Origin: Pseudomonadota bacterium
GTDB taxonomy: Bacteria > Pseudomonadota > Gammaproteobacteria > Xanthomonadales > Xanthomonadaceae
Length of the DNA: 12,556 nucleotides
Assembly (NCBI GenBank): GCA_019348095.1
Contig: JAHWKC010000039.1
Location: forward strand, 1-12,556
Direction of reading: 5' to 3'
Shown: positions 5,806 through 12,556 of the stretch, in pieces
How the letters are laid out: every line of letters starts with the position of its first letter
Numbering within the stretch: position 1 is the first letter of the stretch
The notes under the pieces: generated by a model
What the model saw: only the letters and a program-made list of their open reading frames with translations
Told to the model about the DNA's origin: nothing
Database searches by the model: none
Position numbers and translations under genes: made by a program

Positions 5806-6786
5806 ATGCCGCCAATGAACGCCACGACCCTCCCCGCCACTGGTGCCGGTACGCGCGACATCGTCGACGCACGCGCCGACCGTGGCTTCCGCTGGCTGGT
5901 CACCGGTGCCGGCGTGGTGGTGCTGGTGTCGCTGGCAGCGGCGGCGCTGTCGATGCTGTGGGGCGGGCGCGCGGCGTTCCAGAAATTCGGTATCGCCTTC
6001 CTGTGGCGCGATGAGTGGAACCCGGTGCTGCAGGAGTTCGGTGCGCTGGTGCCGATCTACGGCACGCTGGTCACCGCGCTGATCGCGATGCTGATCGCGG
6101 TGCCGATCAGCTTCGGCATCGCCATGTTCCTGACCGAGATCGCGCCCAAGTGGCTGCGTGGGCCGGTGGGGGCCGCGATCGAGCTCCTGGCGGGCATTCC
6201 CTCGATCATCTACGGCATGTGGGGCCTGTTCGTGCTGGTGCCGTTCCTGGCCGAGTACGTGTATCCCTGGGTCGACGAAAACCTCGGCGAGATTCCGTTC
6301 ATCGGGATGTTCTTCTCCGGCCCGCCGCTCGGGCTGGGCATGGGCACGGCCGGGCTGGTGCTGGCGATCATGGTGATTCCGTTCATCTCCTCGGTGATGC
6401 GAGAGGTGTTCCTGACCGTGCCGACCCGGCTCAAGGAGTCGGCGTACGCGCTGGGCTCGACCACCACCGAGGTGGTCTGGGACGTGGTGCTGCCCTACAC
6501 CCGCTCGGCGGTGATCGGCGGCATTTTCCTCGGGCTGGGCCGCGCGCTGGGCGAGACGATGGCGGTGACCTTCGTGCTCGGCAACGCGCACCGGCTGACC
6601 GCCTCGCTGCTGGAGCCGGGCAACTCGATCGCCGCGACCATCGCCAACGAGTTCACCGAAGCCGATTCGCCGATGTACCTGTCGTCACTGATCGCGCTGG
6701 GCTTCGTGCTGTTCCTGGTGACATTCGTGGTGCTGACCATTGCGCGCCTGATGCTGCGCCAGCTCGCCAAGAAAGAGGGCAACTGA
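5806..6786 (+). CDS. pstC: Phosphate ABC transporter permease PstC
   Basis: One of two membrane subunits forming the phosphate channel in the inner membrane. The 326-residue protein shows about six hydrophobic segments (near 31-52, 84-109, 126-150, 179-198, 237-256 and 292-314). It also has the cytoplasmic EAA coupling loop at about 211-230 (ESAYALG followed by VVLP), which contacts PstB. The motif IPSIIYGMWG is typical of PstC. The start at 5806 has only a distant GAGGTGAG; an ATG at 5815 is an alternative. Its TGA overlaps the pstA ATG by one base, so the permeases are translationally coupled. No Pho box is visible directly upstream. Confidence 0.94.
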   Translation: MPPMNATTLPATGAGTRDIVDARADRGFRWLVTGAGVVVLVSLAAAALSMLWGGRAAFQKFGIAFLWRDEWNPVLQEFGALVPIYGTLVTALIAMLIAVPISFGIAMFLTEIAPKWLRGPVGAAIELLAGIPSIIYGMWGLFVLVPFLAEYVYPWVDENLGEIPFIGMFFSGPPLGLGMGTAGLVLAIMVIPFISSVMREVFLTVPTRLKESAYALGSTTTEVVWDVVLPYTRSAVIGGIFLGLGRALGETMAVTFVLGNAHRLTASLLEPGNSIAATIANEFTEADSPMYLSSLIALGFVLFLVTFVVLTIARLMLRQLAKKEGN

Positions 6787-7667
6787 TGAGCCTTCTCTCA
6801 GGCAAGATGCTCTCGGGCAGCATGGGCTTGTACGGCGTGCGCCGCGCCAAGAACCTGATCGCGCAGGCCCTGGCCGTGCTGGCGACGGTGTTCGGGCTGT
6901 TCTGGCTGGTGTGGATCATGTGGACCACGCTGAGCAAGGGCATCGGCTCGCTCAACCTGGAACTGTTCACCCAGATGACGCCGCCGCCGGGGGATTCGGG
7001 CGGCCTGCTCAACGCGTTCTTCGGCAGCGCGGTGATGAGCCTGCTCGGCATCGCCATCGGCGCGCCGGTCGGCGTGCTCGCCGGCACGTTCCTGGCCGAG
7101 TACTCGCAGCGCAGTTGGCTGGGGGAGACCGTGCGTTTCGTCAACGACATCCTGCTGTCGGCGCCGTCGATCGTGCTGGGCCTGTTCGTCTACACCCTGG
7201 TGGTCGCGCAGATGGGGCATTTCTCCGCCTTGGCCGGCGGCATCGCGCTGGCGTTCATCGTGCTGCCGGTGGTGGTGCGCACCACCGACGAGATGCTGCG
7301 GCTGGTGCCCAGCCAGATGCGCGAGGCGGCCCTGTCGCTCGGCGTGCCGCAATGGAAGGTCACCGTGCAGGTGCTGTATCGCTCCTCCTTGCCGGGTATC
7401 GTCACCGGCATCCTGCTGGCGCTGGCCCGCATCTCCGGTGAGACCGCGCCGCTGTTGTTCACCGCGCTCAACAACCAGTACTGGACCACCGACATCACCG
7501 CGCCCATGGCCAACGTGCCGGTGGTGATCTTCCAGTACGCGATGAGCCCCTACGAGAACTGGCACAGCCTGGCATGGGCCGGTGCGTTCATCCTCACCAT
7601 GTTCGTATTGGTCATCAGCCTGCTGGCGCGCTGGATCGTGCTGCGCAACAGGATCTCCCATGACTGA
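6786..7667 (+). CDS. pstA: Phosphate ABC transporter permease PstA
   Basis: Partner permease of PstC. It starts at the ATG of the TGATG overlap with pstC and gives 293 residues. Hydrophobic segments are seen near 24-47, 80-105, 122-142, 147-165, 203-215 and 263-284. The EAA loop lies at about 180-204 (REAALSLGVPQWK through LPGI). SAPSIVLGLFVYTLVV and RISGETAPLLFTA are family signatures. The one-base overlap with pstC ensures balanced synthesis of the two halves. pstB follows after 33 bases. A minus-strand open frame spanning pstA and pstB is a GC-skew shadow. Confidence 0.94.
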   Translation: MSLLSGKMLSGSMGLYGVRRAKNLIAQALAVLATVFGLFWLVWIMWTTLSKGIGSLNLELFTQMTPPPGDSGGLLNAFFGSAVMSLLGIAIGAPVGVLAGTFLAEYSQRSWLGETVRFVNDILLSAPSIVLGLFVYTLVVAQMGHFSALAGGIALAFIVLPVVVRTTDEMLRLVPSQMREAALSLGVPQWKVTVQVLYRSSLPGIVTGILLALARISGETAPLLFTALNNQYWTTDITAPMANVPVVIFQYAMSPYENWHSLAWAGAFILTMFVLVISLLARWIVLRNRISHD

Positions 7668-7700
7668 CCTTTCCCGTGTACCCGACGTCCGGATTTCGGC

Positions 7701-8522
7701 ATGAATGACGCCTCGAACCACAATCGCATCAATCTCGCCGCCACCGAGCGCCCGGCAGTGGCCGCCGCCGCGGTGAAGCTGACCGCGCGCGGGCTGGACT
7801 TCCACTACGACAAGTTCAAGGCGCTCAACAACATCGACCTGGAGATTCCCGAAAAGCGCGTGACCGCACTGATCGGCCCGTCCGGCTGCGGCAAGTCGAC
7901 GCTGCTGCGCGTGTTCAACCGCATCTATGCGCTGTACCCGAAGATGACTGCCAGCGGCGAGGTCCTGCTCGACGGCGAGAACATCCTCGATCCGAAGTAC
8001 CCGATGAACCGGCTGCGCAGCAAGGTCGGCATGGTTTTCCAGAAGCCGGTGCCGTTTCCGATGACGATCTTCGAGAACGTCGCCTACGGCATCCGCCACC
8101 ACGAGAAGCTGTCCAAGTCGGACATGAAGGAGCGCGTCGAGCACGCGCTGCGCCAGGGCGCGCTGTGGGACGAGGTCAAGGACAAGCTCGGCCAGAGCGC
8201 GCTGGGCCTGTCGGGCGGCCAGCAACAGCGCCTGTGCATCGCCCGCGCGGTGGCGCTGAGGCCCGACGTGCTGCTGCTCGACGAGCCGACCTCGGCGCTG
8301 GACCCGATCTCCACCAGCCGCATCGAACAGTTGATCGCCGACCTGAAGCACGACTACACGATCGCGATCGTGACCCACAACATGCAGCAGGCCGCCCGCG
8401 TCTCGGACTACACCGCCTTCATGTACCTGGGCGACCTGGTCGAGCACGGCGACACCGGAACGATCTTCTCCAATCCGAGCAAGCAGCAGACCGAGGAATA
8501 CATCACCGGTCGGTTTGGCTGA
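7701..8522 (+). CDS. pstB: Phosphate ABC transporter ATP-binding protein PstB
   Basis: ATPase that drives phosphate import through PstCA. The 273 residues contain every expected nucleotide-binding motif: Walker [10 protein letters not shown] (59-67), Q-loop Gln114 in VFQKP, signature LSGGQQQR (170-177), Walker B VLLLDEP (190-196) and H-loop His226 in [19 protein letters not shown] and the [10 protein letters not shown] tail are characteristic of PstB rather than other ABC ATPases. It has an extra N-terminal stretch of about 25 residues before the usual start of the domain. The ribosome binding site is weak, so coupling to pstA is likely. phoU lies 73 bases downstream. Confidence 0.96.
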   Translation: MNDASNHNRINLAATERPAVAAAAVKLTARGLDFHYDKFKALNNIDLEIPEKRVTALIGPSGCGKSTLLRVFNRIYALYPKMTASGEVLLDGENILDPKYPMNRLRSKVGMVFQKPVPFPMTIFENVAYGIRHHEKLSKSDMKERVEHALRQGALWDEVKDKLGQSALGLSGGQQQRLCIARAVALRPDVLLLDEPTSALDPISTSRIEQLIADLKHDYTIAIVTHNMQQAARVSDYTAFMYLGDLVEHGDTGTIFSNPSKQQTEEYITGRFG

Positions 8523-8595
8523 TACCTCGTGAACAGTAAGCGGCAAACTGGAAAAGCTGTCCCCCCTCACCATTGACTGTTTTCATTTGACTCCT

Positions 8596-9291
8596 ATGCA
8601 TGACCACATCGTGAAGAGCTACGACGACGAGCGGAAGCGCCTGCTCGACGAAACCCTGCGCATGGGCGAAATGGCTGCGGCCCAGCTGGAGGCGGCGCTC
8701 GACGTGGTCCAACGCCGCGACGACAAGGCCGCTGCGCGCATCATCGGCAACGACGAGGCGATTGATGCGCTGGAGCAGGAGATCAGCCACGACGTCATGA
8801 AGCTGGCCCTGCGCGGGCCGATGGCGCGCGACCTGCGCGAGATACTCGCCGCGATCCGGGTGGCCTCCGACATCGAGCGCATTGGCGACTACGCCGCCAA
8901 CGTCGCCAAGCGCTCCAAGGCGCTCAACCTGTCGCCGCCACTGCCGCAGATCAACGGCATGCACGCGATCGGCACGCTGGCGGTCCAGCAACTGCGTGAA
9001 GTGCTGACCGCCTACCGTGACAGCGACGTCGAGGCCGCACAGCGCATCCGCGCCCGCGACGCCGAGATCGACACCGCCTACACCGCCCTGTTCCGCGAGC
9101 TGCTGACCTACATGATGGAGGACGCACGCAGCATCACCCCGTGCACGCACCTGCTGTTCATGGCCAAGAACATCGAGCGTATCGGCGACCACGCCACCAA
9201 CATCGCCGAGAACGTGTGGTTCCTGGTCAAGGGCGAGGAGCAGTTGCCGCCTCGCGAGAAGCGCGACGACAGCAACACCGTCGCACCCTAG
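8596..9291 (+). CDS. phoU: Phosphate signalling protein PhoU
   Basis: Negative regulator that links PstSCAB transport state to the PhoR sensor kinase and so keeps the Pho regulon off when phosphate is plentiful. The 231-residue product has two three-helix PhoU repeats. Each carries the metal-binding motif, IERIGDYA near residues 93-100 and IERIGDHA near 193-200. The ATG at 8596 gives MHDHIVKSYD, a usual PhoU beginning; an in-frame TTG nine bases earlier is possible but less likely. No clear Shine-Dalgarno sequence is seen. TTGACT occurs twice just upstream (8573 and 8587) without a convincing -10. A hairpin after the stop closes the cluster. phoB and phoR are not in the window. Confidence 0.95.
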   Translation: MHDHIVKSYDDERKRLLDETLRMGEMAAAQLEAALDVVQRRDDKAAARIIGNDEAIDALEQEISHDVMKLALRGPMARDLREILAAIRVASDIERIGDYAANVAKRSKALNLSPPLPQINGMHAIGTLAVQQLREVLTAYRDSDVEAAQRIRARDAEIDTAYTALFRELLTYMMEDARSITPCTHLLFMAKNIERIGDHATNIAENVWFLVKGEEQLPPREKRDDSNTVAP

Positions 9292-9319
9292 CCGCGATCT
9301 GCCCAGCGGATCTCCACGA

Positions 9320-9350
9320 CGGGCGGGCCGATGACGGCCCGCCCGCTTTC
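9320..9350 (+). terminator. Rho-independent terminator after phoU
   Basis: CGGGCGGGCC at 9320-9329 pairs with GGCCCGCCCG at 9336-9345 over a GATGAC loop. It is followed by CTTTCATTT. Ten GC pairs and a T-rich tail make this the most terminator-like structure in the window. It separates the phosphate genes from the metallopeptide operon. Confidence 0.8.
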
Positions 9351-9556
9351 ATTTGCATCCCGGTGGACCGCGGCGGCCCGCATACTCCCGGCTCCGGCGC
9401 CCCGGGCGCATCCGCGGCGGGGTTTTGGCCGTAATGGAGGGGGTGTGCGGCACCGGCTTGCGGTGCTGCCCCCGCCACCGACGATGGAAAACGATTTACT
9501 AACGACAGCGGCTTTACGCTAGGCCGTTTTTTCGACCACCACCAAGGACTCCAACC
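9351..9556 (+). promoter_or_regulatory. Upstream region of the metallopeptide operon
   Basis: No gene is seen. GCACCG at 9450-9455 and CGGTGC at 9461-9466 form a hairpin, extendable through a GGGGG/CCCCC pairing on the outside. An AT-richer stretch at 9486-9530 probably holds the promoter. TTTACT at 9495 and TACGCT at 9515 are only 14 bases apart, so a standard sigma-70 promoter is not convincing. A GGAAA at 9486 could belong to an ECF-type promoter. No Pho box is present. Confidence 0.4.
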
Positions 9557-10006
9557 ATGTCAAAGCACAACAACAAGCCCGTTGCCCTCGCCGCCGCCCT
9601 GATCGGTGGTCTCGCGTTGTCATCGTCCGCGTTCGCGATGAGCGACCTGACCGCCGGCTACATGCTCGGCGCCCAGCACGCCGAGGCGGCCGAGAAGGCA
9701 ACCGAAGGCAAGTGCGGTGAAGGCAAGTGCGGCGGTGAGGCCAGCCACTCCGCCGATTCCTTGGACAGCGATCACGACGGCAGCATCTCGCAGGCCGAGT
9801 TCGCGGCCGCCCACGGCGGCGACGCCAGCAACTTCGGCAGCTACGACGCCAACAGCGACGGCATGATCAGCGCCGACGAGCTCAAGGCCGCGCACGAGGG
9901 CAAGTGCGGCGAAGGCAAGTGTGGCGATGCCAAGGCCGAGCCAACCGCGGCCAAGGCCGACATGGAAGGCAAGTGCGGTGAAGGCAAGTGCGGCGGTTCG
10001 GCCTGA
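9557..10006 (+). CDS. hvfA: HvfA-like secreted RiPP precursor with EGKCG cassettes and two EF-hands
   Basis: The 149-residue product starts at an ATG with AAGGA eight bases upstream. It has a Sec-type signal peptide (cleavage likely after SSAFA, residue 27). Six cysteines occur only in three EGKCGEGKCG cassettes: Cys53/58, Cys117/122 and Cys140/145. Between the first and second cassettes lie two canonical 12-residue EF-hand loops, D70-E81 (DSDHDG) and D97-E108 (DANSDG). In Haemophilus HvfA, EGKCG cysteines are converted by HvfB/HvfC to oxazolone/thioamide pairs that bind copper; related bufferins do so in other bacteria. The DUF692 and DUF2063 genes directly behind make the same fate very likely here. 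The EF-hands suggest extra calcium binding or a structured core. Product function (copper buffering or defence in the periplasm) is inferred. Confidence 0.85.
   Translation: MSKHNNKPVALAAALIGGLALSSSAFAMSDLTAGYMLGAQHAEAAEKATEGKCGEGKCGGEASHSADSLDSDHDGSISQAEFAAAHGGDASNFGSYDANSDGMISADELKAAHEGKCGEGKCGDAKAEPTAAKADMEGKCGEGKCGGSA
9704..9997 (+). repeat. Threefold 33-bp coding repeat (EGKCG cassettes)
   Basis: The 33 bases at 9704-9736 recur without change at 9965-9997. A diverged copy lies at 9896-9928. Each encodes EGKCGEGKCG plus one residue. Exact identity of the outer copies, separated by EF-hand sequence, points to recent duplication or gene conversion of the cassette, not slow convergence. Confidence 0.85.
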
Positions 10007-10040
10007 GCTGTCCAGGCTGAAGCTGGTGGCCTCGCGCCAC
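9998..10040 (+). promoter_or_regulatory. Two hairpins between the precursor and enzyme genes
   Basis: An 8-bp stem with a 7-base loop spans 9998-10020, overlapping the precursor stop codon. GTGGC at 10026-10030 pairs with GCCAC at 10036-10040. There is no T-tract. Such structures after RiPP precursors can stabilise the precursor mRNA or limit read-through, giving more peptide than enzyme. Confidence 0.4.
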
Positions 10041-10056
10041 GCCCAGAGTTGAACCA

Positions 10057-10932
10057 ATGAACGAGCTGCGTCGGATCCAAGATGGCGCGGCCGGTCTCGG
10101 CTTGCGGCGGGCCCTGTTGGGCCCGCTGCAGGCGGCCGGACCGGAGGATTTCGATTTCCTCGAATGCGCCCCGGAAAACTGGATCGGCGTCGGCGGCCGC
10201 TTCGGCGAGGCGTTGGAAGCGCTGTCCGCGCGCCACCCGATGACCTGCCATGGGCTGTCACTGTCGCTCGGCGGCTTCGCCCCGCTGGACCAGACCTTCC
10301 TCGCGCGCGTGCGCCGGTTCCTCGACCGGCATCGGGTAGCCCTGTACAGCGAGCACCTGAGCTACTGCAGCGACGATGGCCAGCTCTACGACCTGCTGCC
10401 GATCCCGTTCACCGAGGAGGCGGTCCGCCATGTGGCGGCCCGCATCGGCCAGACACAGGACCTGCTCGGCCGCCGCATCGCGGTCGAGAATGTCTCCTAC
10501 TACGCCGCGCACCCGCTCGGAGCGGATGCCCGGGCGATGAGCGAGATCGACTTCGTCAACGCGGTACTGGCCGAGGCCGACTGCGACCTGCTGCTGGACG
10601 TCAACAACATCTACGTCAACGCGGTGAACCATCGTTACGACGCGCAGGAGTTCCTGGCCGCGCTGCCGGGCGAGCGCGTGGCCTGCATCCACGTGGCCGG
10701 CCATTTCGACCAAGCCGACGACCTCAAGGTCGATACGCACGGTGCACCGGTGAAAGACGCGGTGTGGGCGCTGCTGGCCGCCGCATACCGGCATTTCGGC
10801 CCGCGTCCGACCGTGCTAGAACGCGACTTCAACTTCCCGCCGTACGCCGAGTTGCTCGGTGAACTCGGCACCGTGCGCCGTCTGCTGCGCGACAACGCGA
10901 CCGGCTCTGTTCCACGCCATGCCAGCGCCTGA
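10057..10932 (+). CDS. hvfB: DUF692 multinuclear non-heme iron oxidative enzyme (MNIO), HvfB/BufB-like
   Basis: The 291-residue cytoplasmic protein has the TIM-barrel signatures of DUF692. [10 protein letters not shown] (His65), SEHLSY (His100), VENVSYY (Glu144), [10 protein letters not shown] (Asp181 and Asn183/184), HVAGH (His212, His216), DTHG (Asp226, His228) and ERDFNFP (Glu255) together cover the iron ligands expected by analogy with MbnB. These enzymes use two or three irons and oxygen to oxidise cysteines in a peptide. The substrate should be the EGKCG precursor 50 bases upstream. Its stop overlaps the following DUF2063 gene by 14 bases. The ribosome binding site is weak (a CAGAG-like sequence), which fits lower expression than the precursor. 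Exact ligand assignment is by analogy. Confidence 0.92.
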   Translation: MNELRRIQDGAAGLGLRRALLGPLQAAGPEDFDFLECAPENWIGVGGRFGEALEALSARHPMTCHGLSLSLGGFAPLDQTFLARVRRFLDRHRVALYSEHLSYCSDDGQLYDLLPIPFTEEAVRHVAARIGQTQDLLGRRIAVENVSYYAAHPLGADARAMSEIDFVNAVLAEADCDLLLDVNNIYVNAVNHRYDAQEFLAALPGERVACIHVAGHFDQADDLKVDTHGAPVKDAVWALLAAAYRHFGPRPTVLERDFNFPPYAELLGELGTVRRLLRDNATGSVPRHASA

Positions 10933-11689
10933 CCGGAAGGCCACGCTGCGCGAACAGCAGCTTGCATTGACCCGCCACCTGCGCGACCCCGACCACCACC
11001 CGGCGCCAGGAGGGATCGAGGACCGGCGCCTTTCGGTCTACCGCGAGCTGCTGTTCAACAACATCGAAAGCCTGCTCGCGGGCAATTTCCCGGTGATCCG
11101 CAGACTGCTGGGGGACGCGCGGTGGCGGATCCTGGTGCGCGATTTCTACCGCGACCATCGCTGCCAGACGCCGCTGTTCCCGGAGATCGCGCGCGAATTG
11201 CTGCGTTACCTGGAAACCCGCATGGATGCGACCGACCCGCCCTTCCTGTACGAGCTGGCGCATTACGAGTGGGTCGAGCTGGCGCTGCAGATATCCGAGG
11301 CGAGCGCTGCAGACACTGTGCACGACCCGGCGGGTGATCTGCTCGAAGGCGCGCCGGTGCTCTCGCCGCTGGCCTGGCCGCTGGCCTATCATTGGCCGGT
11401 GCACCGGCTCGGTCCGGACCACCAGCCGGCCACACCACCGGACACGCCGACGCTGTTGCTGTTGCGCCGCGAGCCCGATGGCAACGTCCGCTTCTCCGAG
11501 CTGAGTCCGCTCGCATTCCGGCTGCTGCAGCGGCTCGGCGAAGTACCCGAGCTCAGCGGTCGGGAGCATCTGCAAGCACTCGCACAGGAGGCCGGCGCCG
11601 GCGAGGTTGCGGATTTCATCGCGCACGGCCATGCGCTGCTGCGACAGATGCACGCCAGCGCAGTGGTGCTCGGCACCGCCCAGACGTAG
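10919..11689 (+). CDS. hvfC: DUF2063 partner protein (HvfC/BufC-like)
   Basis: This is the accessory protein that works with DUF692 enzymes, probably presenting the precursor. The ATG at 10919 overlaps the end of hvfB by 14 bases and gives 256 residues; an earlier in-frame start would lie deep within hvfB. The N-terminal domain shows the DUF2063 pattern: [29 protein letters not shown], then [25 protein letters not shown], then [16 protein letters not shown] second domain with a mixed strand-helix pattern runs from about 135 to 245, where [18 protein letters not shown] lies. The overlap implies translational coupling and a fixed ratio to the enzyme. A DoxX-like hvfD or an ECF-sigma pair, often found with such operons, is not seen next to it. 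Confidence 0.9.
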   Translation: MPAPDRKATLREQQLALTRHLRDPDHHPAPGGIEDRRLSVYRELLFNNIESLLAGNFPVIRRLLGDARWRILVRDFYRDHRCQTPLFPEIARELLRYLETRMDATDPPFLYELAHYEWVELALQISEASAADTVHDPAGDLLEGAPVLSPLAWPLAYHWPVHRLGPDHQPATPPDTPTLLLLRREPDGNVRFSELSPLAFRLLQRLGEVPELSGREHLQALAQEAGAGEVADFIAHGHALLRQMHASAVVLGTAQT

Positions 11690-11795
11690 GCCCGGCTGGC
11701 AAGCCCGGCAAATGCGGACGCCAAAGCGCGGACGTCAGCCAGGCTACGAAGGCTTCCTGATCTGCCGAACGTGCGGTCTCTGCTAGGCTTTCGCG
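11690..11795. other. Short gap between hvfC and rnt
   Basis: No gene and no convincing terminator. GCCCGGC occurs twice as a direct repeat (near 11691 and 11704) but forms no stem of note. A TAGGCT near 11784 is a weak -10-like sequence eleven bases before the rnt start. Confidence 0.3.
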
Positions 11796-12341
11796 ATGCA
11801 GAGTTCCGATCCCGCGGCCGCCGCTCCCACGGCCACCGATGCCTCACCGGCCGGTGTCGGTTCGGCGGCACCCGCCAGCAGCGTTGCGCATCCGACCCTG
11901 GCGACGCGCTTTCGCGGCTACCTGCCGGTCGTGGTTGATGTCGAAACCGGCGGCTTCGATTGGAACCGCCACGCCCTGCTCGAGATCGCCGCCATCCCGC
12001 TGGACTTGGACGAAAACGGCCTGCTGGTCGCGGGCGAAACCGCGCATGCACATGTCACGCCGGCGCCCGGCACCGATATCGACCCAAAGTCGCTGGAAGT
12101 CACCGGCATCATCATCGACCACCCCTTCCGCCTGGCCAAGGCCGAGCGCCCTGCGCTCGACCATGTGTTCGCCCCGGTCCGCGCCGCCTGCAAGAAACAC
12201 GGCTGTCAACGCGCGATCCTGGTCGGCCACAACGCGCACTTCGATTTGAACTTCCTCAACGCCGCGGTTGCACGTTGTGGCCACAAGCGCAATCCGTTCC
12301 ACCCCTTCAGCGTATTTGACACGGTGACCCTGGCCGGCGTC
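11796..12341 (+). pseudogene. rnt: Ribonuclease T, 3' end replaced
   Basis: This is a DEDD-family 3'-5' exoribonuclease that trims tRNA and other stable RNAs. From the ATG at 11796 there is an Ala/Pro-rich lead of about 38 residues. Then come [16 protein letters not shown] (catalytic Asp48, Glu50), [37 protein letters not shown] (Asp150) and [18 protein letters not shown]. Up to residue about 181 this is a close match to RNase T of Xanthomonas-like bacteria. The expected continuation (AYGQTVLA and the ExoIII His/Asp motif HSARYD) is absent; the open frame carries on with N-acyltransferase-like sequence. With one pair of catalytic residues missing, the encoded fusion could not be a normal RNase T. 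A misassembled contig end is the likeliest cause. Confidence 0.8.
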
Positions 12342-12556
12342 CAGCCCGGCCTCATCCACGACCCCGGCGAACGGCTGCGCGCCAACGAGCGGCTCAGCGC
12401 CGGCATCGCCGCCTCGGCCGTCGACCTGGTCGTCTGGGGGCAGAGCAGCGTGGGGTTCGATCCCGCCAGCGAGCCGGAGGTCCGCACCAGGCTGGAGGCG
12501 GTCGCCGACGGTCTCGGCGTCCCCGTGCTGGTCAACGTCGACGCCCGCCGGCCGGA
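12339..12556 (+). pseudogene. Apolipoprotein N-acyltransferase-like fragment fused in frame to rnt, runs off the end
   Basis: The last 72 residues of the open frame ([19 protein letters not shown], then [15 protein letters not shown], then [10 protein letters not shown]) resemble the beginning of the nitrilase domain of actinobacterial Lnt. Those proteins typically show VQPG, LVVWGESSVGFD and LVNVDARR in this order. Lnt adds the third acyl chain to lipoproteins in the membrane. The family's catalytic Glu in VVWGES is Gln here, through one base difference, which may be a real change or an error. There is no start codon, no ribosome binding site and no membrane domain upstream. It joins RNase T in frame at about 12339. 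Identification is by motif memory only. Confidence 0.5.

Noticed and set aside
6798..8573. 591-residue minus-strand open frame opposite pstA and pstB
   Set aside because: His/Gln/Arg-rich composition typical of antisense shadow, spanning two well-supported genes.
8573..8592. Promoter for phoU from the two TTGACT boxes
   Set aside because: No -10 hexamer lies at a workable distance before the start codon.

Overview
The window looks like high-GC DNA from a gammaproteobacterium of the Lysobacteraceae/Xanthomonadaceae type (Lysobacter or Luteimonas-like). The basis is the style of the Nth, RNase T, PstS and OprO/P-type porin proteins and the base composition. This is an inference from memory of the families, not a database match. 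The central part (about 720-12340) reads as one coherent chromosomal segment. Both outer ends look like patchworks of unrelated gene pieces.

Layout. 1-719: three gene fragments with no normal boundaries: the tail of an arsenate reductase (ArsC) and an internal piece of a PLP-dependent decarboxylase, both on the minus strand, then a HEAT-like piece on the plus strand. 720-1364: endonuclease III (nth), whose expected start codon reads GTC at the edge of the patchwork. 1365-1546: a convergent intergenic region with a large nested inverted repeat. 1547-2842 (minus): an OprO/OprP-like phosphate or polyphosphate porin. 2843-3192: a divergent control region with two Pho-box arrays, one facing each gene. 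3193-9291: a phosphate-uptake block with two tandem PstS binding proteins (one soluble, one lipoprotein), then pstC, pstA, pstB and phoU, closed by a strong hairpin at 9320-9345. 9557-11689: a three-gene metallopeptide (RiPP) operon. It holds a secreted precursor with three EGKCGEGKCG cassettes and two EF-hand loops, a DUF692/MNIO enzyme, and a DUF2063 partner protein overlapping the enzyme gene. 11796-12341: the first part of RNase T (rnt). 12339-12556: an in-frame switch to an actinobacterial-looking apolipoprotein N-acyltransferase piece that runs off the end.

How the parts work together. Under phosphate starvation PhoB would bind the 11-bp-spaced TGTCA-like repeats. It would induce the porin (outer-membrane entry) and the two PstS proteins (periplasmic capture), with PstCAB for import and PhoU for signalling. 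Only the porin, pstS1 and pstS2 have visible Pho boxes; pstCAB-phoU would depend on read-through past a perfect palindrome or on a separate promoter.

The most interesting system is the HvfABC-like operon. In Haemophilus, HvfB/HvfC modify EGKCG cysteines of HvfA to oxazolone/thioamide pairs that bind copper. The precursor here adds canonical calcium-type EF-hands between cysteine cassettes, an architecture that deserves attention. The chimeric ends are best treated as probable assembly or cloning artefacts until checked.
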